The notes beneath the pieces are model-generated. The model searched no databases. It saw only the letters and a program-made list of their open reading frames with translations, and had not been told where the DNA came from. The position numbers and the translations under genes were made by a program. From the NCBI GenBank assembly GCA_025766275.1, contig JAFKAC010000076.1, positions 1 to 64,000 of the forward strand: a DNA stretch of 64,000 nucleotides, read 5' to 3'. The DNA comes from Lactarius indigo. Taxonomy: Eukaryota; Basidiomycota; Agaricomycetes; Russulales; Russulaceae. Below, piece by piece: positions 34,354 to 45,881 of this stretch. The stretch's first letter is position 1, and every line of letters starts with the position of its first letter.

Positions 34354-36855
34354 ATGCCCAAGCAGTCCAAACTCCCAGCCAGAGATCCATTAACTGGGAA
34401 GTTTCTTGAGAACATCCCCTCATCTGACCCACCAGCTCCTTCCAACTCCCCACTCGATCCATCAATTCGTGAACGCGAACCCTTCCCCAGCTCCTCGACA
34501 CTTCCCGATCCCATAGAAAACATCTCCTCCAACACCACTTCCACACCACACCTCTCTCTTGTCCTCCTGAAAACCGTTCACCACCCAATTCCCGGTTCTT
34601 TTTCCCCTTTGGATTCCCCTTCCGATACTTCGGCTCCAGTCTCGACTCTTGTGTCTAAACGTTTTGCTTCCCCTTCTTTGATCCCCATCCCTATAACTAG
34701 AACCCCTTCTCCGTTTTCTTTGTCTTGCACGCCTCTCGGATCATCCTCATCTAGTGTCTCTTCTGACTCATCTTCATCTTTGGCTTCTTCAACTGTTACT
34801 CTCATGCCTCGACCTTCGTCTGTCATTCTCCCTGTAAACTTCAGAGCCTCTCAATTCTTGTCATCTTGTCCTGATCCCCCTCAATCACAAACTGGTCTAG
34901 AACCTGCCTCATCCTCCCTAACGTCTTCAGCCTCCACAGTCCCACCCACCTTGTCCTCATCCCTTGTACCAACTCAGTTCTCTACTCCTCAGCCACCTGA
35001 TACAGCCACCGCATCCACATCTATCCAAGCATCCACCTCCCAAACTCTCACACATCCTGCACCTTCCACATTGTCAGTAAACTTACCACCACCTCTGGCA
35101 GCACCTCCTGTGCCTCCCGCACTACCAATCACAACACCCGCACAACCAGCAAATCCACCAGTACCACCCGCACCTCCTGTTGCACCTCTTGTACAACCAG
35201 CACCACTCGCACCACCAGCACCTGTCATTATGGCTGCCAATCCACCTACTGGTCCTGCTGCTATGCCATCTGCTTGTGACCACCGAGCACCGTTCTTTTT
35301 GGGACATGTTGGAGACCTGTTTGATGAGTTTCTTCGAGAATTCGAGGAACTAGCTACTACCTATGCCCTTACACCCCAGCAAAAAGCAGAGACCATTCTT
35401 TGCTACATCCCACCCGAACTTCGTGAACTATGGAGGTTACTTGAGGGCTATCCTGCATGTGACTGGGCACTCTTCCGTCAATCGCTTGTAGAAATCTACG
35501 ATGGGGCTTCAGCACAATCTAGGCACTCAAAGCAGAAGCTCTATGACTTTGCCCATCACAACAGTCAGACCCGCATGCGTGATGAAGAAGACATCATAGA
35601 ATATTACAGGCGCTTCCTGGTAGTCAGCGAGCCCCTAGTAGGGGCTAATCGGATCACAACCAATGAACATGATTATGCATTCTGGTATGGATTCCATCCC
35701 GACAACCACGAAAAACTAGCCCCTAGGCTCTTAGCCAAGTTTCCTGACCAACCAGATGGGCACCCATATGGCTTCAGCGAAGTATTCAAACTTGCCCGCA
35801 TCACTTTCTCTAGTACCCCCTTCTTTCCCATGCAACTACAAGAGCGATGGCAACAGCTTGAAAGATCCCTTGGCCGAAGTTTTGGTCCATCGGATAGGGA
35901 CCCCCAAGCACTAGATCCTGATGGACAAAGGAAACACTACGGACCTTTCCCTGATCCTAGAGACGTGTATGCTTGGCCAGATTACACTTGCCCAGAATAT
36001 GCTCGTCCAGATTGGGACATGGGTCGAGTGCCTAGCAATCTGTCTCTAGCACGAACCTCAGATCCTTACTACGCTCGTGCACCAGATCTTCCCTATGCTC
36101 GTGCTCCAGATCTCCCTTATGCACGTGCTCCTGATCTTCCCTATGCTCACAATCTTCCTTATGCACGCGCTCCTGATCCTTCCCACATACAGGCTCCCGA
36201 TCCTTCTTACTCCCACGCTCCAGACTCACCCCGTGCTCCTAGACCCTCCATTGAGACTAAAACTGTCTGCTTCAAAGAGCCCACTCGGGAAGAAGAAGAC
36301 CATGAGCTAGACGATCTCATGAACAAGATGCATGGCTTTTCCATGCGAGAACGAAGCTACACTGTCCTCTATGCTCGACTTGCTCATCACTATCCCGACG
36401 TCGCAAAGAATGTCCTGAAGCCTGAGATGATGCAGCCATCATTCACCTTCCAAACCCCCTCCACTCCAACTTCTTCATCCCATCAACCTTGGACTGAACG
36501 CTCGGTTCCTGCTCCCCCTCCTGCTGTATCTTCTGATTCCTCATTCTTTTGTTCACACGCTATGAGTCGTGCCTTCTGCTCGCAGACTAACCACCATATT
36601 CAGGAATGTCCAATTGTGCAAGAATATGTCTGCTTGGGACAAGCCATTGTCATCAACGATCACATCCACCTACCCAACGGCCAGCCGATCCCTAACAACG
36701 TCCCTGGGGCCAACTTGCAGACGAAGATCAACACTTGGATGGCTGGAAATATGGCGGACACTGCTGATCCCTCCCCATTTATTCGCGACCCTCCACCTCA
36801 CGCTGCTAACAGTTTTGAGATTGTACCGGAAGGAACTTATGGGCAAGCAGTCTAG
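34354..36855 (+). CDS. Gyp-A Gag, ends in TAG
   Basis: This is the capsid-type structural protein of the retrotransposon. It starts at MPKQSKLPARDPLTGKFLEN, then a long Ser/Thr/Pro-rich N-terminal region and a Pro/Ala repeat segment. The gag core follows: FFLGHVGDLFDEFLREFEEL, AETILCYIPPELRELWRLLE, YPACDWALFRQSLVEIYDG and EDIIEYYRRFLVVSEPLV. A repetitive YARAPDLP segment comes next, then the knuckle-like CSQTNHHIQECPIVQEYVC, which lacks the usual spacing. The ORF ends at TAG 36853-36855, but the same frame resumes at once and runs into the protease. The TAG is therefore either a decayed Gln codon or a read-through stop. Confidence 0.8.
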   Translation: MPKQSKLPARDPLTGKFLENIPSSDPPAPSNSPLDPSIREREPFPSSSTLPDPIENISSNTTSTPHLSLVLLKTVHHPIPGSFSPLDSPSDTSAPVSTLVSKRFASPSLIPIPITRTPSPFSLSCTPLGSSSSSVSSDSSSSLASSTVTLMPRPSSVILPVNFRASQFLSSCPDPPQSQTGLEPASSSLTSSASTVPPTLSSSLVPTQFSTPQPPDTATASTSIQASTSQTLTHPAPSTLSVNLPPPLAAPPVPPALPITTPAQPANPPVPPAPPVAPLVQPAPLAPPAPVIMAANPPTGPAAMPSACDHRAPFFLGHVGDLFDEFLREFEELATTYALTPQQKAETILCYIPPELRELWRLLEGYPACDWALFRQSLVEIYDGASAQSRHSKQKLYDFAHHNSQTRMRDEEDIIEYYRRFLVVSEPLVGANRITTNEHDYAFWYGFHPDNHEKLAPRLLAKFPDQPDGHPYGFSEVFKLARITFSSTPFFPMQLQERWQQLERSLGRSFGPSDRDPQALDPDGQRKHYGPFPDPRDVYAWPDYTCPEYARPDWDMGRVPSNLSLARTSDPYYARAPDLPYARAPDLPYARAPDLPYAHNLPYARAPDPSHIQAPDPSYSHAPDSPRAPRPSIETKTVCFKEPTREEEDHELDDLMNKMHGFSMRERSYTVLYARLAHHYPDVAKNVLKPEMMQPSFTFQTPSTPTSSSHQPWTERSVPAPPPAVSSDSSFFCSHAMSRAFCSQTNHHIQECPIVQEYVCLGQAIVINDHIHLPNGQPIPNNVPGANLQTKINTWMAGNMADTADPSPFIRDPPPHAANSFEIVPEGTYGQAV

Positions 36856-39800
36856 CAAGCTCACATTGTCGAAGTCCCAACTGCTGACAAGCCTGAGAGC
36901 GGCAGTAACAAAGTAGGAGAGGACGCGCATGATCTATTTGAGACCTATGCAACCCAGAAGAAGAAACGGGATGCAAAGGCATCACAGCTCCCAGAGCTCG
37001 CTCAGACAAGTAAGTCCACCACCCCAACTGCTGCTTCCTCAAGCAAAGCACCTCCGAGCAAGACCCCTGCTAGCAAAACCTCTGCAAGCGCACCCATTCC
37101 CTCATCCTCCGACACGCTCCATCCCTCTTCCAATAACATGCCCACTCCTGCACCAGTTACCACTTCCCCTCCTTCCTCATCCACGGCTCCTCGCACTGCA
37201 CCACAGTATTGTTACCAGTCCAACACAGAAGATCAGCAACTGACTACTGAGCTGTACCAATGGCTCCTCAATGGCAAACTATCCCTCGTCACGCCTGCTC
37301 ACATCCTTGCAGCCAGCCCAACCATTCGCAAAGAACTAATTGAGCGTCTTCGAACTCGTAGGGTCGACACTGCCAGCTTCAAAGAGCCCACATCTTCCTC
37401 AACCACACCTCCTTCCACAGTCTTTGAACTTTCCACCCCTCGTACCGCCAAATACTCACTTCCTCTGCGTGAAATCGACCTCTTGATCAACGGCATTGTC
37501 TCTGAAGCTGGTGTACTGGATCAAGGCTCTCAAATGGTCATTATCCGAAAGGACTTAGCTCAAGAAGCCGGCGCATACATCAATCACGACCATCGGCTTG
37601 AGATGGAAGGTGCCAACGGATTGGTCAGTAAAACCTTAGGATGCGCCGAGAATCTGTCAATGCAAGTTGGCGACGTCTCTTTTGAGGTTCATGCTCACAT
37701 TGTAGATCATGCCCCATTCTGTCTTCTACTCGGACGACCATTCCACCACCTTTTGCTTTGCCGACTCGAAGACCATCCCGATGGACACGTCGATGTGTCT
37801 GTCCGTGATCCTGCCAATCCCGCTCGCTCAGTCTCTATCCCATCTCGTGCTCGTAAGGCTCAGGTTGGCTTTGTTCAAGCCCTCTCCCTTGACTCATGCC
37901 CTGCTCCTCCTCATTTCGATGGGCTTCGCTCATATCATAATTCAGCATTCAATTTCTTGTCTCAGACGACCTCGGAACCTGTCTTAGCCTACAAACATGT
38001 TGCCAAGAAGGTACGGCCTGTTCCTGCTTCACTTCCTGAGGACTACTGTATCATTCGCCGCATCCCTGTTGACCCTCTCCTTTCACTTCCTGCACTTCCA
38101 ACCCATCCTCCCGATTTTACACCTGGTACTCAGCTCACTCAGGAATGTCTCGACGACTTGGATCTCAATCACTACGGTTTTCTTCTGCCCGAAGAATTGA
38201 AGCTGCTGCACCACATTCTTTGTGTCAATGAGCTCAGACTAGCTTGGACCGAGGCCGAGAAAGGTCAGTTCCGCGATGACTACGTTTTACCCATCAAAAT
38301 CCCTGTGATCGAACATGTTCCCTGGGTCCAGAAGAATATCCCCATTCCTACCGGTGTTACGCCCTAGCAGGGGCGTGGGTTCTAAAGGTTTCTAATCACA
38401 CAAGTATCAAGCAAAGACCTCTGTTGTCTTATTGCTATGAAATACAAGTGACGAAAGTGTGGCACAGGGTGCAGCACTACTCTGTAATGTAGGACTCCTT
38501 GTCCGAAGTGTCTGACACTTCTCTACACTTGATCTTGCTAGTGCACAGAGTATAACAGGTGTGACGCATTGATATAGTTCAACTGCAAAGACTTCGAAGT
38601 GTCCTGGTCAGGGACTGAGGTAGGGGATGCACAAGAGGAGGAGAATAAGGCGAGGTCACACCAAAGTACTGAGGCAAGGTTGCTAGATTGCAAACGAAGC
38701 CAAGTCTGGCTTCCTACGGTCTATAGTACAGGTTTATATAGGACAGGGTTCCAAACAACATGAACACAAGTCCACACAATATCAAAGAGACTAAACGGAG
38801 CAAGCAGAAGTTCGGATCAAAGAAACAGCGCCACTAGTAACAGTAGCTCCTTTGGTAACAAAGTATAGTACAGAAGGGGAAAGGCAGGGTGGAGACATAC
38901 TGTGACTGAGGTCCGAAGTGTCGGATCATAACAACTGGCATCCTCAATCAAGTTATCCAAATTTTTCGAGAGAAATTCATGGCCAGAGTTTACGAACATT
39001 TGGACGCTTCATACAGGTCTCGTTGGTTCTGTGTAAAGAAGAAGAATGGTACATTATGCCTTGTCCACAACCTCCAACCTCTGAATGCTGTGACTGTCTG
39101 AAACTCTGGTGTACCCCCACTTGCTGATCAACTCATCGAGGCGATGGCTGGCCGCACGTGCTATAGCATGCTAGACCTGTTTGTCGGCTATGATCACTGC
39201 ACTCTTGACGTCGCTTCTTGTGATCTGACCACCATCCAGTCTCCAATCGGCGGTCTTCATCTCACATGCTTACCTCAGGGCTGGACTAATGCTGTCACTA
39301 TTTTCCATGAAGATGTCACCTTTATCTTGGAAGCAGAGATTCCCCACGTTGCTTGGCCCTTTGTCGACGACTGTAGCATCAAGGGCCTGGCCTCACGCTT
39401 AGAAATGGAAGACGGCAGCTTTGAAATCATTCCTGAAAACCCCAGCATTCACAAATTTATCTGGCAGCACCTCAATGATGTTCATCGCATCCTCCATTGT
39501 CTTGGCCGTGCTGGCGCCACTGTTTCAGCCAAGAAGCTTTTCGTCGCTGTGCCTGAAGTCGTCATTCTTGGGCACAAGTGCAATTATGATGGATGTGTGC
39601 CTGACAACTCCAAAATCACGAAGATCCAGGACTGGCCCACGTGCAAGAACATCACAGATGTTCGGGCTTTCCTCAGCCTAGCTGGCTACATGCGAATCTG
39701 GATTCGCAACTATTCAGCAATCGCTTGCCCTCTGGTTAACCTCACATGCAAAGGGGAAACTTTCATCTGGGAAGAACAACACAAAGAAGCTATGCAACAC

Positions 39801-40607
39801 CTCAAGGATGCCATTATCCATTCCCCAGCTCTTATCTCCATCGACTACACTACTGATCACCCTGTCTTATTAGCTGTGGACTCATCTTGGCGTGGAGTTG
39901 GCTGGATCTTGTCTCAGGAGTGTGCTGATGGCAAACATCATCCTTCTTGCTTTGGCTCAATTTCTTGGAACGAGCGCAAATCTAACTATTCCCAGCCAAA
40001 GATCGAGCTCTATGGTCTTTTCTGGGCTCTTCGCGCCCTTTGACTTCACCTTGTCGGCGTCCTCAATCTCATTGTTGAGATGGATGCAGTTTTCGTTTGC
40101 GGCATGCTCAACAACCCCGACATCCAGCCCAATGCCGTCATCAATTGTTGGATTGCTGCCATCCTTCTCTTTGACTTCAAGCTCGTTCATGTTCCCACTG
40201 AAAAGCATCAAGGCCCTGATGGACTCTCAAGATGTGAACCTGTGGACGGGGAGGATGACGATGAAGATGATCCTGAAGAATGGATCGACAACACGCTTGG
40301 ACTTGGTATCTGGGCAACCTCTACGCTAATGACTCTCTCACACCCCTGCATCAGCAAAGTTACGAACTTGGTTCTCTCGCTCAACGTGGAAGAAGACAAG
40401 ATTACCGACCCTCCCAATGACTTCCCCTCCACCCACAAATTCTTCAATACAGACGTAGAGCTGGACAACATCCAATCCTATCTAGAGACCCTCAAGATCC
40501 CTCCTGGTTTCAACGACAATGACGACGCTTGGCAGAAACTTCTCAAAAAGACGAAGCGTTACTTTTTGCTTGATGGAAGACTCTGGCGATGCAATCCCTC
40601 TGGCTGA
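36856..40607 (+). pseudogene. Gyp-A protease, reverse transcriptase and RNase H
   Basis: The frame continues from gag. The aspartic protease part has LPLREIDLLINGIVSEAGVL and DQGSQMVIIRKD, with DQG in place of the usual DSG or DTG. RT starts at WVQKNIPIPTG, is broken by the solo LTR, and resumes as ILNQVIQIFREKFMARVYEH, FCVKKKNGTLCLVHNLQP, HLTCLPQGWTNAVT and WPFVDDCS, whose FVDD is the catalytic box. RNase H follows (PVLLAVDSSWRGVGWILSQE). In-frame stops are TGA at 39099-39101, 40041-40043 and 40605-40607, each where relatives have Arg. The frame then runs into the Chr-2 insertion at 40634. Confidence 0.85.
38355..38933 (-). repeat. Solo LTR of family F in Gyp-A RT; TSD ACCGG/ACTGG
   Basis: It is 579 bp, TGTTACGCCCTAGCAGG to GTCGGATCATAACA on the + strand, reversed relative to the copy at 18791-19983. 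The flanks ACCGG (38350-38354) and ACTGG (38934-38938) differ at one position that sits in a CpG. Excision restores the RT frame across PTG-ILN. Confidence 0.9.
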
Positions 40608-40634
40608 GACCAGCTGATCATCCCTTATTCCCAG

Positions 40635-41140
40635 TGTAACGCTGTCACGACGTTAGCTCGACTTGAGCGCGATGCGGTGGTAACAACTTAGCGATAATCC
40701 TGACATGATGACACGAAGGTCCGTGTTCCTGCCTTAGTGAATATGCGGAGGTACACTGGCAGGCCTTGCTTTGTAAGATGTTCACAAATGAAGTTGGACA
40801 CTGAACGCTGACTAGGAAGGGGAAAGAGAATAGATGGAAACAAGTGATGATTCAAGAAGACCAAGATGGTGTATCTTGGTCTTCGCAAGACAGTTTAAAT
40901 ACGAATCGAGCAGGCTTACAAGCGCTGCTATGAATCTCCATAAAGTAGCGTCCAACGTATCGCAGAATCAACTCGAACCCTAATACTACTAGTACCTGTA
41001 CTAGTGGCGTTGGTCATCAGTCAGCTATCGTACCCTATCGCCTATCGCACTACCATATCACTGTAAGTAAGTCCGCGACTAATATACCTTACTGCCGTAA
41101 TTGCAACCGGTACAGTAAGGGTACGACTCGAAACGTGACA
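40635..41140 (-). repeat. 3' LTR of Chr-2
   Basis: On the + strand it begins TGTAACGCTGTCACGACG and ends CTCGAAACGTGACA. Compared with the partner at 47955-48460, I see about 19 differences, all of which fit C-to-T or G-to-A change at an ancestral CpG. Confidence 0.93.
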
Positions 41141-41169
41141 TCACCCCCTTTTCAGTGTGAGACCCCGAC

Positions 41170-44100
41170 TCACCGAAAATCCCTTGCCGGCCAGTCCTGC
41201 TGCTCGTCCGCGATGCGCTCTAAGGCGGTGGCACACTCCAGGCGGTAAATTGAGTCCTTCCTGTTGTCCTGCGCGCACTCGATCATAGCGTGAAGTTGAC
41301 TTACCCTCGCACGAAGTCGATCCAGCTCATAGCTGGCCGTGCGGAAGCGTGTGACCTCCGCTGTGAGTGATTCGTTGTTGATGCAGTTGAGCGCCCGGTC
41401 GGTGATGCAGTCCACCTTGAAGACAACGAGGTCTCCGTGGGGGTACGTGGGACGGAGTGCGGCGGATACGTGGGGTTCAGCGTAAACGGGCTTACCATAC
41501 ACATGTGGTGAGCCCAGTATAACCCCTAATATGAGGGGGTCTGCCCCTCCGATAATTTGGATGTGCGACGCATCTCACTCTACTCCATCGGGTCCGGTGA
41601 TGGGGTATCGAATGTAATGGGGTCGTCGGTTCGCCTGGAACCCTTCAGGCACAATGACATGCGCGGGATCCTCGGCAGCGGTGAACGGATGGTGATCGGC
41701 GGCGCCAGGCACGTGCACACGTCCTCAATGCATGGGGGAGCCGTTGGAGTAGACGAGCCAGGGCGTGATCCCGGGATTATCAGCGTCACGTTTCGTTCGA
41801 AGGAAGGAGTGTCTCGCCAGGTAATAATCTTCGTCGTCATGGCCAGCCTCAGCTGCCACCATCGCTGCCGTCGCTCGTGCATCTCCCTCAGTCAGGCCGC
41901 TGCTGAGTCCAACTGCTCCTTCTGCCACGCCGCCGCTACTCTCTTCCACCCCTCCAACTCGTACTCCATCAGCGCTTGAACGCTGGTCGTTGCTCGGGAA
42001 AATTCCGTGAATGCCAATGAGGTCGTCGCTTGGGGGGATAGTGGCGATGGGTTCGCGTTCGCCGCTATCGTTTCGGAAGACATGGACGACTGCTCCTTCG
42101 TCGTCAGGGGTAGTTGTCGGGTCGGGGAATCTGGTGATGACGTTGATCCATTCTTGTGCGGTGATGGGCCCCTCTGCTGGTCTAAGAGGTGTCCATGGTG
42201 TGAGCTGAGTGTTGGGTATTTTGGTGTCGTCGTCCTCAGCCAAGAGGGCGCGGGCGTCTTCCGCAAGGGAGTCAAGGAGCTGTGCTTGTGTGACATGTCG
42301 CAGTGGGGAGGTAGGCATCAACGTAGTAGTGGTAGAGCGAAGGAAGAGGGGATGACTTTCCTCTGTCCTCGCCCCACTCGTTTTAACTGTTTCCTTGTGT
42401 GCTTGCGCTTCCTGATATAGACAGATGGCCTCTGGTGCAAAGACGTCATCCTTATTGACCCACTGATTCTCCGAGTCCGAATAGCCCTTCCATTTGACAA
42501 GATACTGGAGGCATTTCTTCTTTCCGAAATGCCGAGCGTCTAGAATGGCCTCAACTTCGTACTCTTCCTCTCCATTGATCAGTTCTGGTGGTGGATGTGG
42601 GAAATTCTCGCCATGAAGGGGAGTTTGTTTGTATGGAGTGAGAAGATCGATGTGGAATACTGGGTGAATAGTCCACTGTGTGGGAAGTTCTAGGTGGTAA
42701 TTGTATGGTGACATCACCTGTATTACTTGGAAGGGTCCGTGGCGTCGCGCCGCTAATTTTGCTGTGGGCTGATTGGTTCAAAGATGTTTCCCTTCCAGCC
42801 ATACGAGGTCATTAATGCGGAACTTGGGCGTATCTCTGTTGCGTATCCATGCTTCTTGGGCCTTCTTCATGAGGCGTTGGGCGTTTTGCCTAGCTTCTTT
42901 TAGCTGTGTCAGTCGCACCGTCACCTGAGGGATGGGGGAAGGCTTATCGGTCCAATCGGCTTGCGGATCGTAGCCCATCAAAAGCTGGAATGGCGATTGT
43001 TTCGTGTGTTCATGTGGCCAGTTGTTATGCGCGAATTCTGCGATTGGTAGATAAGTGACCCAGTTATCCTGACGCTCATTCACCCAGAAGCGCAAATATT
43101 GCTCTAGCCATTGGTTAGTCCTCTCGGATTGGCTGTCAGTTCGCGGGTGGTACGCTGTTGATATGTTTTGTTGAATCCCTAAGATGCGACATGCTTCTCT
43201 GGCAAACTTGGACGTGAAGCGAGGGTCCCAGTCACTGATGACTTTGCGTGGTAATCCAAAGCGCTTAAACACATGGGTGACGTACAGCATTGCCGTTTCT
43301 TCTGTGGTGATCTCCTCCCAACATGGAATGAAAATGGAGGCTTTACTGCAGTCGTGATCTGTAACTGTCAGTATGCTATCGTATCCTCTAGATGAGGGGA
43401 GCTTGGTGATGAAGTCTACCACCACGGTGTGGAACGGCATGGCTTCCGGTATTGGCGTGATGGGGTATAGTACGGCTCGTATAGGTCTCGTGTTTACTTT
43501 GTTTCGTTGACATTCAGCGCAGCCTTGCACGTATTCGTATACATCTCTTCGGAGTCTGGGCCACCAGTAGTGTCATTCCAAGATGCGTTGGGTTCTCGCG
43601 ATTCCCGGGTGGCTGTGTATTGGCAAGTCATGATGATCATGTATTAGTGCGCGCTGCGTTGATGCGGGTCCAGTTATTATGAACTTGCTGTCTTTATACC
43701 ATTCCCCCTGTATCTTCTTGAGGCGGTGAGGGTCTACCCACAACTTGATTACTTCTTCGTCCTGTTGGTGGCGTGGTTGGAGTAGATTTGGGTTTGCGAT
43801 GAAGGTGCGTGCGGTGTTGAGAGTTCGTACGAAGACTTCGGGGGGTAGGACGATGACTTCGTTGTTGTCTTCAGCTCCTTGATCGTAATCCGGCCGTCTC
43901 GACAAAGCGTCTGCCCTTCCGTTGTTCTTTCCCTTGATATGGTGAATCTTGAAGTCATACTCAGAGAGTTCGAGCACTTCCCTGGCAACCTGTCTACTAA
44001 TCTTTTGCGGTGACTTCCAATATTGTAAGTTTAGGTGGTCCGAATAAATCTTGATTTTGTGGGGGGCTCCCGCAAGTAACAGCCTCCAATTTTGTAGGGC

Positions 44101-45868
44101 CTTTACTATTGCGAGCAGCTCTAAATCGTAGATGTCGTAATTTCGTTCGGCCTCAGAGAGCGTTGCTGAGTAATAGCCTATGGGATGTCGCTTGCTGTCA
44201 GATTTCTTTTGTAATAGAACGGCTCCCACCACATAACCCAAGGCGTTGACTTCCAACTCAAACGGATCCTGAAGAACGGGGTGTGCCAGTACTGGTTCTT
44301 CCATTACAAGACGCTTCAAGGTGTTAAACACCTTGTCTTCTTCCTCCGTCCATCGCCACTCTTCATCCTTTCGTGTTAGTTTGGTTAGCAGTTTGGCATG
44401 GTTTGCGAAGCCGCGAATGAAAAGTCTGTAAAAGTTACAGAAACCTAGGAAGGATCGAACGTCCTTAACCTTTGTCGGTGTCGGCCAGTCTTTGATACCT
44501 TGAACTTTTACAGGGTCCATTCGAGTTACCCCCTTTTCAAGGATTACCCCCAGGTAATCCATTCGTGGCTGATGAAACAGGCATTTCTCGAGTTTGAAAT
44601 AGAGGTTGTTCGCCTCTGCGACGCGCAGGATGTCGCTGACCGTGGCTACGTGGGCTGCAAGGTCGTGGGCAAAATGAGTGGCTATGCCAATATCATCCAT
44701 GTAAACACGTATCGTGGTGCCCAGCCACTCATGTTTCGCTATGGTGTCACGGTAAATGTGGTTCATCATGGCTTGGAAGGTAGTGGGGGAATTGGTAAGG
44801 CCGAAGAACATGACCATTGGTTCAAAAAGACCAAATTTGGTTTTGAACGCCGCTTTTTCTTGATCACCGTCGCGGATTCGTATATTATTGTAGCCCCAGC
44901 GAATGTCTAGTTTCGTATAAATATGGGCGTTACTGAGGTCTAGGATGAGGTCTTGGATCAAGGGGAGCGGGTATTGGTTGCGAATCGTATGAGAATTGAT
45001 AACCCGGTAATCCTGTACTGGGCGTAGTTTTCCGTCCTTCTTTTTAATGAAAAAGAAGGAGGATGCATATGGAGAGATTGAAGGGCATAAGTACCCTTGT
45101 TTCAACTTTTCCTCAAGGAATTCCTTCAGTTCGTTCTCTTCCTTTTGTGTCATAGGGTATATTTTGCAGTCAATGGCAGCCGGTGCCGATGGTTTGAAAT
45201 CTATGGCATGGTCCCACGGCCTTGCCAGGGGGAAGCGGTGAGAGGCCTGCTTGTTGAAAAGCTTACTGAATGCGGCGTATACTGTGGGAAGTCCAACCGC
45301 GGTCTGTTGTTGCTTCGCTTGTATGGCTAATTCCGTCGAGGTGGTTGCTCGAGCGAAGGTGGCTTCGTCTAAGTCGTGCATTATGATTTCCTTTTCAGCC
45401 ACTGTTAGGGCTCGAATGACAGTCCTCGTGAGTAAATCCTCGGTAGTAGCTAGCTCTACCGGCTGCATGTCGGCATGTATTGTTGCCGTTGCCCAGTTGA
45501 TGGTGGGTTCGAAGGCGCTTAGCCATGGATAGCCCAGCACCATGTCTTCGCTTCCGAGGTTGGTGACCAGGAAGGTCATTTTCTTTATCTGTCCTCGTGT
45601 TTTTACTTCTAAGTTGACATAATGAGTGATCAACCCAGCTTTGTTTTCCGTATTGTCTATATTCCAAATCTTGTGAGGCGTTTCTAGGAGTTGTACTGGG
45701 ATTCCAGCCCGTGCTGCCATACTTGGTCAGATAAAGTTGTCGGTCGCTCCGGAGTCGACCAATACTTTGGTTTCAGTCGTTTGGTAATTCGTTCGGACAG
45801 TCACTGGAATTCGCAGAGATCAATAGCACGTTGTCACGATTACAGAATTACATTGTAAGGCCCTCACC
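41170..45868 (-). pseudogene. Chr-2 Pol: protease, RT, RNase H, integrase, chromodomain
   Basis: Order on the minus strand: protease KVLVDSGATDNFI with DSGA; RT KPSAPAAIDCKIYPMTQKEE, FFFIKKKDGKLRPVQDYR, GLTNSPTTFQAMMN and TIRVYMDDIGIA, whose YMDD is the catalytic box; RNase H VLQDPFELEVNALGYVVGAV. The integrase has HYWWPRLRRDVYEYVQGCAE, VVVDFITKLPSSRGYDS, VISDWDPRFTSKFA and TAYHPRTDSQSERTNQ. The chromodomain reads EEYEVEAILDARHFGKKKCL and LVKWKGYSDSENQWVNKDD. Stops in the frame, all TGA, are at 45820-45822, 45727-45729, 43573-43575, 42778-42780, 41725-41727 and 41575-41577. The C-terminal coiled part ends near 41170. Confidence 0.9.
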
Positions 45869-45881
45869 CAGACTGACGGGT